A stretch of 64,000 nucleotides of DNA from Gorsachius magnificus (lineage: Eukaryota; Chordata; Aves; Pelecaniformes; Ardeidae), in NCBI GenBank assembly GCA_034008185.1, contig CM067084.1:3181385-3245384 (forward strand), in the 5' to 3' direction. Below the pieces are notes generated by a model. The model saw only the letters and a list, made by a program, of their open reading frames with translations, was not told where the DNA came from and made no database searches. The translations under genes and the position numbers were made by a program. Positions 1-12,015 of this stretch are shown piece by piece. Numbering within the stretch: position 1 is the first letter of the stretch; each line of letters opens with the position of its first letter.

Positions 1-2205
1 TACAACGGATGAAAAGGATCCCTCATCACGTGGTAGCATAAGAAAGCATCCGGGCAGCACCAGTCTTGTCCAACAGTTGCAATGCTCACTCCAGACATCT
101 TTTTACCGACTGGATGATTCAGGTTTCTTGGTTCCGTTTCGAGCAATAAGTCAGAACCGGCTTCTCCGCAGAATGCATTTCTTACCGCACTCAGATGCGA
201 ATCTTCCCTTACACAGGTTTTCCCCACTCTTTGTTTCAGTGCACACATTCTTGCTTTTTACTACATGGGATGAGAATCAAAACCTGGTACAAGAAAATGA
301 CTTTCAATTCCATGCAAGCACCTACGCAGATGATAAACCTCAGCAGTTGTCAAATGATGTATTCTCTTCCTAACAGAGTAGACAAATGTTATTAAGATGC
401 CAATACCGACAACTGTTTTCAGATTCTAAATCTGAGACAGAGAATTTTAACTGAAGTACGAAGGAGAAAAATTAAAAAGGTTAGTGTCAAACATACGGGT
501 TTTGTTTCAGCAGAAAAACTTTCATTAATTTCTTACTCAGTAATGAGGTTTTTCTTCTTTCCCTGCAGTATTTGTAATGTTACAAAAACACTCGAGTCTT
601 TTAATAACATTTGAGAAATGCAGAAAGTAAATTTTGTAACTCTTAATTTCTAAGTTTCATTCAAACATTTGGACTGCTGTCATCGGCATGAGACCTAGAT
701 AACTTATCTGAATGAAATAAAGGCTGTGGTGAAAAATGGTGAAAAACAAAACGGTAAGCACGATCTCTCGTTATAGAATCCCACTTATTTCATTTTTTAA
801 AACACAAACCAAACCAGCTAAAACCACAAAACATAGAAGTAGCTTGGTTTTAGCCCATACTGCTGCATTACTCCAGTTGTACATTATCGTCAACAGGCAA
901 AACCCGATAATCTCATATATGGCTTATAATTTAAGAGCTGAACTGCTCACTTTAGAAAGCATATATTTAAATAAAAAGTTCATTTGGGAGCATAACAACA
1001 CTAAATATTGCCTCGGTGATGGCTTTTATTTACTTTTTTTTAAGCAGTCCCTATGGTTGAGTATAGTCTGTTGAATGGATCACAGATGAGGGTGGCCTCC
1101 GCATGTTCCATATGATTTCACAAGTTACGTGATCTCAGCAAAGTCAAGGACTAGTGTTCAACACAAGAGGAAAATTAAGCTTCGAGTCCTTTCATTAAGA
1201 ACACCTTAAGGAGAAGGATTCTTAAATACAGCTAAAAATATTCCCATTACATATTTCTGTCTCATCTTAATACACAGTAGTTTAACCACATCAAAGACTG
1301 AGATATTACTGATATCATTTGAGGCCTGGAACGAATTCGCACAGAAAAGCCTGACAAGTCAGTTCTCCCACATCTAACTCTATATTAAAACAGGACTTCT
1401 TCCCTTGAGAGATGGTTTTTGTTGTTCTCTCCAGTCAACAGCACGCTTCGGAATATTAACCAGATAGGTCTCCCTGCCCACAGCTGCAAAGGTCAAGCTC
1501 ATCATAAGATCAGCATTTTAGGGAGAATGGATCCAGGGATTTAGAAATTCAGCAGATGTAAGAACTCCTGAAAGAAAGTACACTTTCAGCAGGCACCAAT
1601 CTGCTGAAGGCAGAGGGGAAAGCCTGAGGTCTGCAGAGGCTAGGAATGCCCACGATTCACGCTAACATGCAGAGACTTTGAAGGACAAGTCTAGAAACCG
1701 CATGGTTCCCCCACCACGTTTTCGTGAGCCCCATGAATTTTGAAAGCACACACTCCCAAAAGAGACAGGACAGCTGCAGTGAAACAAATTTGTTCAGCAG
1801 AAGGGGCTGCCAGAGACAGCTCTAGGGGCTTCCGTGGGGACACAAGAGCCAGCACAATCCCCCCTCAACAAGATGGAAAACTGTCTTGCTATTTTTTTCC
1901 CCAAACCATAGTATCCTGCTATTTGCTGCAATTCCTCCCTAGGTCTGTCATTTACAGTGTTTTGACTTTTGTCTAACTCTCCTATCCCAGGTATAATTTT
2001 TTTCTGTCCTATTTTTTTCCCCTATAAGCTCTTCCCTTCTTCCCCTCATTCCAGCTTCTTGTGTTTCCCCTTAGCAACTTCCCTTTTAGCAAAACTGAAC
2101 CCAAACATATATATATGTTTAATAATAACATGCTGTGACTGTGTACCAACCCTCCTGCAGCTTGTTTGTTTGAGGCCTTCTGTTGCCCTGTGTGTGAATC
2201 ATCCA
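1..2205. other. Non-coding DNA, no gene seen
   Basis: This is AT-rich unique sequence with frequent stops in all six frames. The longest open frame is 112 codons, at 736-1074 plus; it has biased composition and no recognisable domain. Pyrimidine-rich stretches around 1890-2060 could serve as splice-acceptor tracts, but no open segment with a matching donor follows them. I saw no repeat family in this interval. Confidence 0.6.
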
Positions 2206-2285
2206 TTTAGACAGTAAACTCTTCAGCAAAAGGGTTGCCTGTTGTTCGAAATTCATGCAGCGCCTAGCCCCATTCTTAATTATTA
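2206..2285 (+). repeat. Ancient L2/CR1-clade LINE 3'-end remnant (possible)
   Basis: The segment follows, in order, the landmarks of the conserved 3' end shared by ancient amniote L2-like LINEs and related SINEs. It has a 'tttagacagtaaactctt' block, then a pyrimidine/G-mixed spacer, then 'cagcgcctagcccc'. The known consensus in mammals and reptiles reads roughly 'tagactgtaagctcctt' followed some 40-50 bases later by 'cagcgcctagcac'. Spacing and both anchors agree, but many positions have diverged, so the copy must be very old. AATAAA hexamers occur downstream at about 2361 and 2421; they may belong to the element or be coincidental. The family call comes from memory of the consensus, not from an alignment. 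Confidence 0.5.
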
Positions 2286-2732
2286 TAACATCTTCATTAA
2301 TGCTTTCAGTTTTCTCACTTCTGGATTGTTGGAGGCTTGCTTTGTATGCCTTCACTTCTCTAATAAATCCTTAAGATAAAAACTACAACCACCTTTGAAT
2401 ATATGTTGAACCACATGTGCAATAAAGCAGAGCTTTGTGTTTGACACAAACTCCGTAGAAAAAGCTTTGCTGTAGGTGAGCTACCACCAAACGTTACCCT
2501 GCGACTTCTGGCAGTTGAAAGCACACCCACGTTTGGGTTTTTTTTTTTTAAATTAAGAGAGATACTGGTTGCACAAATTTAATTACAACCGATTCTGATG
2601 GCAGTGCAAGGCAGGCTGTCTCATGGTCCAAGAGGAGATGGCAGTGACCTGAACGGGTCCTGCACCGTGTCCCCATACGGCATCATCCACAACACCGACA
2701 CACACACGCTCCCCTCGGGGCCCTCGACGGGC

Positions 2733-2772
2733 CCTCTTTTCTTAGGCAATATCCTCTTTTCTTAGGCAATAT
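2733..2772. repeat. Perfect 20-bp tandem duplication
   Basis: The unit cctcttttcttaggcaatat occurs twice back to back (2733-2752 and 2753-2772) with no mismatch. A GC-rich stretch (about 2655-2732) lies immediately upstream. Absence of divergence suggests a recent slippage or end-joining duplication; a collapsed or duplicated assembly artefact is the alternative. Confidence 0.95.
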
Positions 2773-5500
2773 GAGCGATTCCTGTTAAAATCCACGGCCA
2801 TTTCATATGTAGTTTGTGAGGAATATCGAGCCCTTGCCACGCCAACAAGAACTGAAATCCAAACCCTGGCAGAGGGGTGGTGGCAAGAGGAAGGAACGGC
2901 GTGTTCCCGCTCCCGGACACTGTAGGACACTCCGAACTCTGCCTTCGCTAACAAAAGCTTCTTTTCATTAAAGGGTGGAAAAAAATCCCCTTTTATTCTG
3001 CAGCCTTTGAAGGGCTTACATCATTGCTTCTTCCATTTCAGGATTTTAGGGAAAACAAGCTTTCTACTGGGCTGGTCAAATGACTGTTAACTAAGAATCC
3101 CTGGGAGTGTTTAACCTACACTCTTCATTACTTGATGGTTAGGGTACCTGCTAATAATGATTCATCTAACGAAGAAACAAAAACACAGCAGAAGCCCTCC
3201 CTGCTCCTACAGTATTAATGTTACAATGAACCTGGGCAACTCTCCACCAAACAAGTCACCGTACCTTCCCCCCACCCTCCTCTAATTAGACCCAAGGCTT
3301 CCAAGGGAAAACGGAAAACCATAATGGGCTTTATATATTGCAGAGAAAATATGCTAACGCTGCTGTTTCATCATGTACAGAAAAATACATTTTCATCATC
3401 AAGTTTGTGTCCAACAGGTGCCTCGAATGTGAAGTCAGGAATAATTTGTGAATAGGAACAGAGGTACATTGGCAGGATTGATAAGGGAAATAGATAGTCA
3501 CACCAGCCCTGTCTTATTTCCCCACAATTAAATAATATAAATAATACATTTTTTCCAAAGATCTCTCCATCCATATCCCTGTGATTCTTTTTCTTTTGTC
3601 ACATTCATGCACATCAGTTTTGAGAAACCCACGTAAACCCAACAGCTATACAGCCTTAAGAATGTGGGGGCACATTTAACCATAGACAGGGAAATTCTAA
3701 GCTCCAAATTAAGGAAAATACTTGTATTTTGCTATGAACAGTTAAGATGGGCTAGTGATTTTTAAACTGAAGGCTCTAAATACGATTCTTCCCACGAGCC
3801 CTTCCACCCTTGTTTTACTATTTCTACAGCCAGGCCTACTAAGCTAGAAATACTTGGAGCAACGTTTTTCTCTCCTGTTCTGCCAAGGCACAAGGATTTT
3901 TGGCAATCGCTTTCTGGGGGTTAAATTCACCTTCCTGTTTAACTAATGGACCAGAGCACATAACAGAAAAGAGACAAGGATAGGGATTCAGCTGGCTGTG
4001 GGTAAGTGTAAAGGACTGCTCCAAGTCGTAAAAGCTGGCAGTCACTTCTGAAAAATCACCAGCCAGCCAAATGGGGTTTGGACAGTTTTGGGAACCGCCT
4101 GAGCACAGACGACACTGCAATGGAAGAGAACAAGGAAAATGAAAAAGAGATTTTTGCATTTGTCTTTGTTGGTCGTCTCCGATATTATACTTCTCTATCT
4201 GGCAATGAAACATGGCTACAGCAATTCTTTTGAACCAATTTTTGTTAATTGCTAGATGTATGACGTTAATAGTTGGGCATGTCCATATAAAAAAAAATAC
4301 CTAAGGACAGAAAGAGAAAAAACCCAAAGACACCTGAAGTCTCATTACACATAATGCACAGCTGTCTTTCAGACAAGATATATTTTATTATAATACTCCC
4401 TATGTTTTTTCTGTCTTTAATTCTAGAGTGACAACTACACGTGTCAATCACAAAGTACCACCTCAGTAAAAGAATGCTGCTCTTTTTCCTGAAACACGGG
4501 ATGCTCGAAGCAAGCTTAACGTACGCAACAGAACTAAGTCAAGGCAAAGGCATTACTTCACCTACTTATCCTGGCAACAAGCTAAGAAAATCCACTTGTA
4601 CTAAAAGCTATTTCTGTACCTCAGACAGAGAGCCTTTTAGGGAACCAACAAAAATAGTTTTAAATTTCAGGCTAAACGCTGTGCTTTTAGCTGTGGTTTG
4701 AGGTACTCAAACCTGATAGGGAATTACGGCAACCTCTCATCAACCCTGGACAACAGTTTCCATCTGTCACCTGTAAATAAGCTGATTTCATGAAAGGCTT
4801 TGCTACAGCAAGCAGTTAGCCAACAGGTAATCTTTGTCTTGACCTGTACATCCACCGAAACTGCCTGCAAGCAATTCCTTACCTAAGGCTGCAAAAGATG
4901 GAACTGCAATTTGCTATAGAGCTTTCAATATCAACCGCCATAAATCTTGAAGCACTACTTTAGTTTAAAGAAGTGTCAGTTCTTCGTGGTTGACACGAGA
5001 CAACAGAGAGCTGGCACAGAAAGGTATCACCACAACGCTAGGGGCAATCCATTGGTTTGTTCAGAGTTTTTCTGCTGTTGAGGTCAGAACACGGGCGTCG
5101 TACAGCCACGACCGACCAGATCTTGACAGATCAGACCAATCTGTATTTGTTGGAAAGGTGGATTCCTTCAATGGGTAAAAACTGTACCACAGTAAGAGAA
5201 TCAGTGTTCAAAACTGACAGATCAGAGATGTATCTGCATCCTCTGTTTTGAGAATATGCACCAGTAAACGCTAAGAGAAACTGGAGGGGTTTGAGACTAG
5301 CCTCGCATACAAGATTACCATCAACCCATTCCCAAGCTACAGTTTGAAAAGGATATTTCTAGAAAAGAAAATACTTGGGAAATGAGAATTTCTACTTTGT
5401 GTGAGGCAGAAATAGAGATGCTGTTGTACGTAGGTGTGGCTGAAGAGTTCATTCAGTCATTGCTTTGACGTTTTCTGATTAAAACATGTTGTGTGAGGTG
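2773..5500. other. Non-coding DNA, no gene seen
   Basis: AT-rich unique sequence. The longest frame is 124 codons on the minus strand (3839-4213), without a recognisable domain or good flanking splice sites. A GTAAGT occurs at about 4001, but no acceptor pairs convincingly with it. No transposon fragment was recognised. Confidence 0.6.
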
Positions 5501-5597
5501 GTTTGGGTTTTGGGTTTGTTTGGGGGGGTTTTGGGTTTGGTTTTTTTTGGTTTTGGGTTGGGTTTTTTTGTTTATGGGTTTTGGGTTTTTTTTTTTA
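5501..5597 (+). repeat. G/T-rich low-complexity tract with a quadruplex motif
   Basis: About 97 bases consist almost only of G and T on the plus strand, ending in a T run. Four G tracts at 5505-5507, 5512-5514, 5522-5528 and 5533-5535 are separated by loops of 4, 7 and 4 bases. This meets the standard G-quadruplex pattern of four runs of at least three G with loops of at most seven. More GGG runs follow to 5585. The repeat is irregular (TTTTGGG-like, TTTGG-like) and is not the telomere repeat TTAGGG. Confidence 0.9.
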
Positions 5598-8500
5598 GAA
5601 AGTCCTAATCTGTTAAAACAAAAACTTTGTTTGGGAATTGTTGGTGATTGAATTTAAACATTAACAGTATTCAGATAGCATACTATCAGCAAAGAACATG
5701 CAAAAGAACGCGTATTATCTATAACACATACATACTTATACATATAACATCTGTATTAAGTTTATATTAAGAATCCAAATCAGAATCAAGCTAGCATTTT
5801 TTTCATTAAAACAGGACAGGTCTGTTATTTTGCTTACTTTGCTTTGTTAGATCTTTCAAGCAATTTTATGCCAATTCACAATAACAACAAACGATACTGT
5901 GCTAGAATTTCTCGGGCAATGCAAATTTTAAGCTTTAACCCAGCTGAGCGTGTTTTTTCTGAGCAATGATGGTCTTTAATGCTGATCAGAGCAGAGCTGC
6001 TGATGGAAGCTAAGAACAGGCTTTGGTCTACGCTTGGGTAGGTGAACATTAAAGCTCTGCGCAAATGAATGTGTTTATTTTAACATAAGATGTCTATTAT
6101 CCACGTGATGTATATCACAAGCCAAGTCAACTTCTGTGGATGGACCTGACCTGAAAAAACCTTTTCAATTTGTGGCTATCCACTCATCCTCAGAGCTAAA
6201 GATATCCGAGGATCACTTAAACGTCAGTGTGTTTACGAGAGCTGCAGAAGTGTCAGTAACTTTGTGGTCACTGGCATAAAATAGCAGAGCGCATTGATCG
6301 CAAAATGTGAAATGCTTCGCCAGTTATGCAATTGTTTCATCTGAAGGGCACTCACTAATAAATATCAGCTATGACTAACATTAGCCTAGAAAGTAGAACA
6401 TCAGATCCCAAAAAGCAAGCCAACCTTTGGCAGACGCAGCATTAGACATTCTTAAATTTATTTTGTCTGTGAAATTAAATTGCATTAAAAACAGTTAGCG
6501 GAGGTGAGCCGTAAAATTCAAGTACAAATAGCAGGACTTCTTATAGTTTGTGTGCTTATTTTCATAAAATAATCCCCACCAGTGATCGCAATCCAAATCT
6601 TCCAATGCTATACTAATAAAGGAGACTGAAACTAAAATGGACCTGAAGGAATTTGCAGCTTGGAACAAGCCTTGGTCCGAAACCAAGCGAGACTTACCTT
6701 CCTCATCACCTAGAATGAAAAATGTAAACATCAAACCGGTGAGTGGCATAAATGCACCCTGATTATTCAAATGGTCGTCACTGTAAATGTCTTTCTCTGA
6801 CCCAGCCCCCTTAAGCTCTCTCTGACTTGACACAGATGCTTTCTTTCTTTCCCCTCTGCACCGGACTATTTAGCAAATAGAGAACATGGATCTTTAAGGA
6901 TTTAATAGAAGACCAGCTTCTGACCAGCAAATTTAGATTCACTTTCCAGTGAGACATAGGTAGACAATGGCACCTATGAATTCTGATTGATTGCAGTTAA
7001 AGTTTTTCATCCTGGCAACACTGTTGCCATAGTGATCCCGGCTGATCGGATATTCTTAGCAACCGCTCATAACTCTCCATCCCCAGCACTCCCTGGGTTC
7101 CTCCAAAGCTAAGCTGCATAACCTCATTTCCAAAACCCCAGCGATCGCCAGAAGAACGATTAGAGTAGCATGAGCTCATGAACAGAAGTGCCTTCTTAGC
7201 AAATACCGCACGCGCCATCTGATACGCTAGTACAAAGTGAGGGAGGACATGGAAAGAAAGCTTGGCTTCTGGGTACCGCACAGGGAAAGATAAGTTTGCG
7301 TTTAGCTTCTCCAGAAATACCTTGCGGAGCTGGGATCCTAAGTCTCATCGTGTCTTCGGTGAGAGATCATTTACGTGACACTCAAATTCTTACATGAATT
7401 ATGTGAAAACTGTGAACTACACTGTGTATTATCATCACATCAAATTGCAGACTGAATTTATTACCAATTAAGCATGTTGGTTCATTGCAGGAGGGGGGGG
7501 GTGGACGGCTATAATATGTTTGTTATTTTTTTAGTAGGGTCAGTTATTACTACAATCCTGAAATTCAATTCCAATACAACAAGAATTTTTCTTAACTTTC
7601 TCTTTGATTGCTTTTCTCCTACAGTTCTGTAATATCTTGTAAAGGGCTGGAGAAAGTCTCCCAGCATTTACTGTTAGTTCTCTAAATTGCAATACTTTAG
7701 TGAGCAACAGGATGTTCCTTAGACTGGGCTCGCTAGCTCCTGTAGCACTTGCTGGGAAGTGCTGCAGCAGACAGCTAGAACCACGGAAAAAGCATGGTGT
7801 TGCCCTTTGCCATAAGCTTTACAGTGGGCACATAGAGGAATTAACTAGTCAAGGTGAACGAGCAGGACCTTTGCTGCCAGGACTTCCCTGGCCCTAGCTG
7901 ATGGCCTCAAAGAAAGAGGAAGAAAAGTCACACTGGACTGATTGAGCTAATGTTTTCAAATCCTCAGGACACTAACAGGAGTGCAGTGAGGGTCTATGAG
8001 GTTCCAAGACCACAAAAATCCACCTTACTATTTTCACACGCATACCTAGTTCACTATCGTTCCTCTGTGCTAACGTAGCATTAGATGAAGTCAACCTAAA
8101 GCTGCATCACTGAAGTCACGAGAAAACGCACACAAGACATCATCTTGGGTTTTATACCATACGGCAACGAAGCAGTGAACTATTAACACTATTAGCAACT
8201 GTCTCTCGCGCAGAGCTATGCAAACTGTATTAACAAGCAAGCTTCTAAACCAAGCTGAAGATAAATCGGGAACTGGCAAACCACAACACCTATCTTACTC
8301 CAACTACACACACTCTGTTTGGCAACCGCCTTCAATTCCTGTTGGAGGCTGCGTGCTGCCGCTGCTACTTATGGCTGGGCTTCCCTCCGCTGTTTGCTTG
8401 GTGCAACAGTGACAAAAAAATAGGAGTACTCAAACCCAAAATAAGATCTGAGTTTTCATGCTGATTCAATTTAGGACTGATTCACATCTCTTCACTCAGG

Positions 8501-11230
8501 TGATGCTTTGTGGCCTTCAACTGGGAATGAAAATGAGAATAGTACTCATAGTAGAGGTGGAGGGGGAAGTGAAACGAATAGAGTGACTACTACTAAAAGA
8601 ACAGATTTAGACCTGCTACCCACTATGAAACCTGGCTGTGCTACCACTAGAAATACCAGATAGTGCCAAGAGCAGCAAGTTTCACATGACTGACAGGCAC
8701 CACAAAGCCCGATGGACCAACTGCTCTGTTCTGGACAGGTACTCACTAAATATATCATTTACAAGACTTGTAAAGAAGAAACCTGCATCTGCTCAAAATA
8801 AATAAGAATTTATTAAGTATAAACTGTGTGAAAGTAGACCTTCAGGGAGGTGTCTTCCAAGGTAGATAGAAAGTTTCCAAGATTCAAGCAAAGAAATAGA
8901 AAATACTACCTAACTGCACGTTCTGAAATAAAAGAACCAAGCTGCAAAGAAATCTAATTTAGAAGGCCTTCGTGGTTCCTTTTCCAAAGGCCAAAGAACA
9001 GCAATTTTCAAGGAAGATTGTTCTCAGTGTCATATTAAAGTTTTTTCTATTGCTATAGCTATTGCAAGCTCCGACTAAGGTCAAGGTCCAAAATGCATTC
9101 ACACTAGGAACGTGCAATAGAAGAATGTCACTAAATGGGGGACTCATTTCTAGATAAGGAAGCTCCTGATAAATTTCTGGCTCCCTTCCTAAACAGAAAC
9201 CTCCAGATGTTCCCTGTTGTAGTAATAAGCACCCGTAGTTTGACACCACAAAGTTTGCAATTTGCAAGAAACATTAGCAGGAGTACACCACCAGCTTGGC
9301 AAATAGCCTGATCTTGACCCCATACCAACACGTATCAAAGGAAACCTTCATCAGCTTTTCAGAATCACGTTAGCTTGACCTCAACATACCTGAATAAAAA
9401 AAAATTAGGCCTGACATTTCAGCTTTGCTACTTTTTATCAAGTGGAAATTAAGCAGAATTCTGCCAGATGCTTAGCTAATACGCAGCCGATTTGATAAAG
9501 ATCAGCTAGTGCTTTACTTTTTCATTTCCTGTGTATTTCTACTCAGAGGGATCCTGCAAAGATGCAAGACATGGTGCCGCAAAGGGCCCAACTATATCGT
9601 ATTTACTCAGACAGATTTTGTGGTTTCTTTCAAGTGTGCTAAATATAGCTGATTATTTTTTCTTTCTAGCCTAGAAAAGGAAAATCACAGCTGACACAGA
9701 TTTCTTCTCAGCAGTCGCCTGCAAGCACTGGTTGCAGCTCTCCTCCCACAGTGAAGAACAAGCAGCTTAGTCCTGGGCTTGCAGGTGCTCTGACCATACG
9801 CTGGACTACTACCACGCGTTGTTCTGTTCCAAAATTAAGTACAGATAACAAATGGGAAATGCTACAAATATCAGTGCTTCAGGTCAGTTACCAATGTATT
9901 ATATTTGCAATTTAATCCAGAAATAAAAGAGATTCCACATATCATATTAACTACTGGGCTTAATATATTCTCCATGTATAATCAAAGCGAAGTCTACATA
10001 TATTGCAGTATCCAATTTATATATGCAAAGCTTTTTTTTTTTTTCCCCGGGACCAAAGAAATGCCAATTGACAGCCTTCCACAGCTGTCACTTTGATGGT
10101 GCTGAGCCAAAACCATCATGTTAGGAGCCCTTGCATAATTTATTCAGGTCATTTTCATTCTGAATAGGTAAAAACAGACATTTAAAGATTCCATACTAAA
10201 CATGGTAAATTTTCCTTTTTTAACCTTTTAGAAGTATTTTTAATAAATATAAAAAAAGCTGAAGATACCACTGTCTACCCAATACAATTTATCCTCCTTA
10301 CTTGCAATAATCTTCTTATAAAGCGCCATTTTTCAAGGTGAGAAAACATTAGAAGCTCTCCATTAACAGCATATGGTGCATTAAACAAACTTACTGCAGC
10401 CGCACTGAAAGCAGCACTGCTAAAAGAACATTAAGCTTGCAAATCTATAAGCTCAAACAGTAGGAATGCTAGAATTACACGGTTCACATCTGCCCTTTCG
10501 TGTATAGCAATATTGTGTATCACAATACCATAGGAGTAGAGTATTTTTTCAGTAGGATCCCATGGTAATTAGGGGAATCCTCCTCCAATCTCCCTTTCTG
10601 GAGCAGATTCTGCTGCAGTTAGCAGCGCGAGGCTGCTCCACTTCACAGGGGAGCAGAAGGTAGCCCCTCGCTCCCAAGAATTATTTGCATATAATGTATG
10701 AAGGCTTCTTTTCAATAGAAACCCGCACAGAGAAATCACGGATGAGGCTCCCAAGAATGTCCTTAGGCAAATTTGGAGCTCATTAGTACGACTCCTAAGG
10801 CTATTTGCACCACGCAGCTCTAAAGCAATCCTTCCAAGAAGAAGCATGATGGATTCCACAAATCATTAGCACGGCAGTGGGAAATTTATCCTTTTCATCC
10901 ATCACCATGGATATGCAGCTCGTGTACAGCAACTTCAAAACATCTGCAAGTATCTGAATTGCAAGAGGTCAGCAGAAATAAACTGTGTTGAAAAACAAGT
11001 TGTTCAAGCAATGCTAATTGTACACGGTGTTAAACACAAATGAGCCACGGCAACTGTTTCAGAGGCAGAAACTCCAGCCTCCTTTCACTGCTATAAATCT
11101 GACGTAGCTGAATCTCCAGCCAGATTCTACATTTGTTAAAACTAATTATTCCAGCAGTTCAAAGTAAAGGAAAATTAAACCTCTGACCTAAGAAAAATCA
11201 AAGGGAATTTGGTCCCAAGTCAAAGGAAGC
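5598..11230. other. Non-coding DNA, no gene supported
   Basis: Long unique AT-rich interval. Small landmarks are a G run at about 7493-7500 and a T run at 10032-10044. A possible 12-nt minus-strand microexon at 6698-6709 is treated as a finding, not a feature. Open frames (up to 112 codons at 6495-6833 minus) show no recognised domain. No CR1, LTR or DNA transposon was recognised. Confidence 0.6.
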
Positions 11231-11595
11231 ACAGAGTGGTAGAATAAGTCAGTTTGGAAGGGACTTGTGGAGCTCATCCCACCGCCACTCAAAACAGGTC
11301 CCGTTCGACCAAGCTGTTCAGAACAGCATCCAGACAAATACCCAACATCTCCAAGGATGGCGATGCCCAGCCTCTCCAGACTTTTTCCATGCTTGCCCAC
11401 TCAGAGTGAAAAATTTTTTCCCTAAATACATAATCAGGATTTGCTGTGTTGCAACTCATGCCCGACGCCACTTGTCTTAATCTTAGCACTGTGTGTCTCT
11501 GAGAAGAGTCTGGCTCTGTGTCCCTTCCCTATTAAGCAGTTGACAGCAGTAATACAACTCCCCTTTGCCTTATTTTCTTAAGGCTGAATTACCAA
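11231..11595 (-). mobile_element. CR1 LINE, 3' fragment, old copy
   Basis: Read on the minus strand this is the end of CR1 ORF2 and its 3' UTR. On the plus strand the landmarks appear in reverse order: 'cagtttggaagggacttgtgga' (the usual 3' tail region, near 11250), 'catctccaaggatggcgatg' (11347-11366), 'gagaagagtctggctctgtg' (11501-11520) and 'cttaaggctgaa' (about 11578-11589). Many substitutions and small gaps relative to the usual avian consensus indicate an old insertion. The 5' end is truncated, as in nearly all CR1 copies. No intact reading frame survives, so it cannot move by itself. Confidence 0.9.
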
Positions 11596-11925
11596 AAAAG
11601 TGAAACACTTACAATGCAAAAAAAAAAAAAACCACACCTCTCAAAGTTCTGGGGAGACATGCAAATGCGTGCTAATTAAAAACATATATATTCCTTCTTA
11701 AAGATTCTCCATAGGAAAATAAAGAGCAACATTTATTCCTTTTTATTTTTCCTAAAACTAAGATGCCAGCAAATTTTTTCCTATGCAAATGGCAAAGATG
11801 ACTTTCAAGCAAAAAGCAGCAAAACACCAGAAATAAAAGAATCATCAGCGTGCGTTGCACGCTGCTAGGGAAGGGGAAAAGGAGGGATATCTGGAAACAA
11901 CACTACCGCCATATCGAGCATTTTA
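11596..11925. other. Non-coding DNA, no gene seen
   Basis: Short AT-rich spacer between the CR1 fragment and the next G/T-rich tract. It contains an A run at about 11619-11632 and nothing else recognisable. Confidence 0.6.
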
Positions 11926-12015
11926 TGGTTTGGGGGTGGGCTTTTTTGTTTTGTTATTAGGTTGATTTATTTTTTTTGTTTGGAGGAGTGGTTGGATTTG
12001 TGTGTGTTTGCTTTT
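11926..12015 (+). repeat. G/T-rich low-complexity tract
   Basis: About 90 bases dominated by T and G on the plus strand (TTTTTTGTTTTG, GGTTGATTTATTTTTTTTGTTTGG and similar blocks, ending in a short TG run). It is one of several such tracts in the window; no unit length is maintained. Confidence 0.8.

Noticed and set aside
3839..4213. 124-codon minus-strand frame with protein-like composition
   Set aside because: Length is within chance expectation, with no recognised motif and no strong splice signals at its borders.
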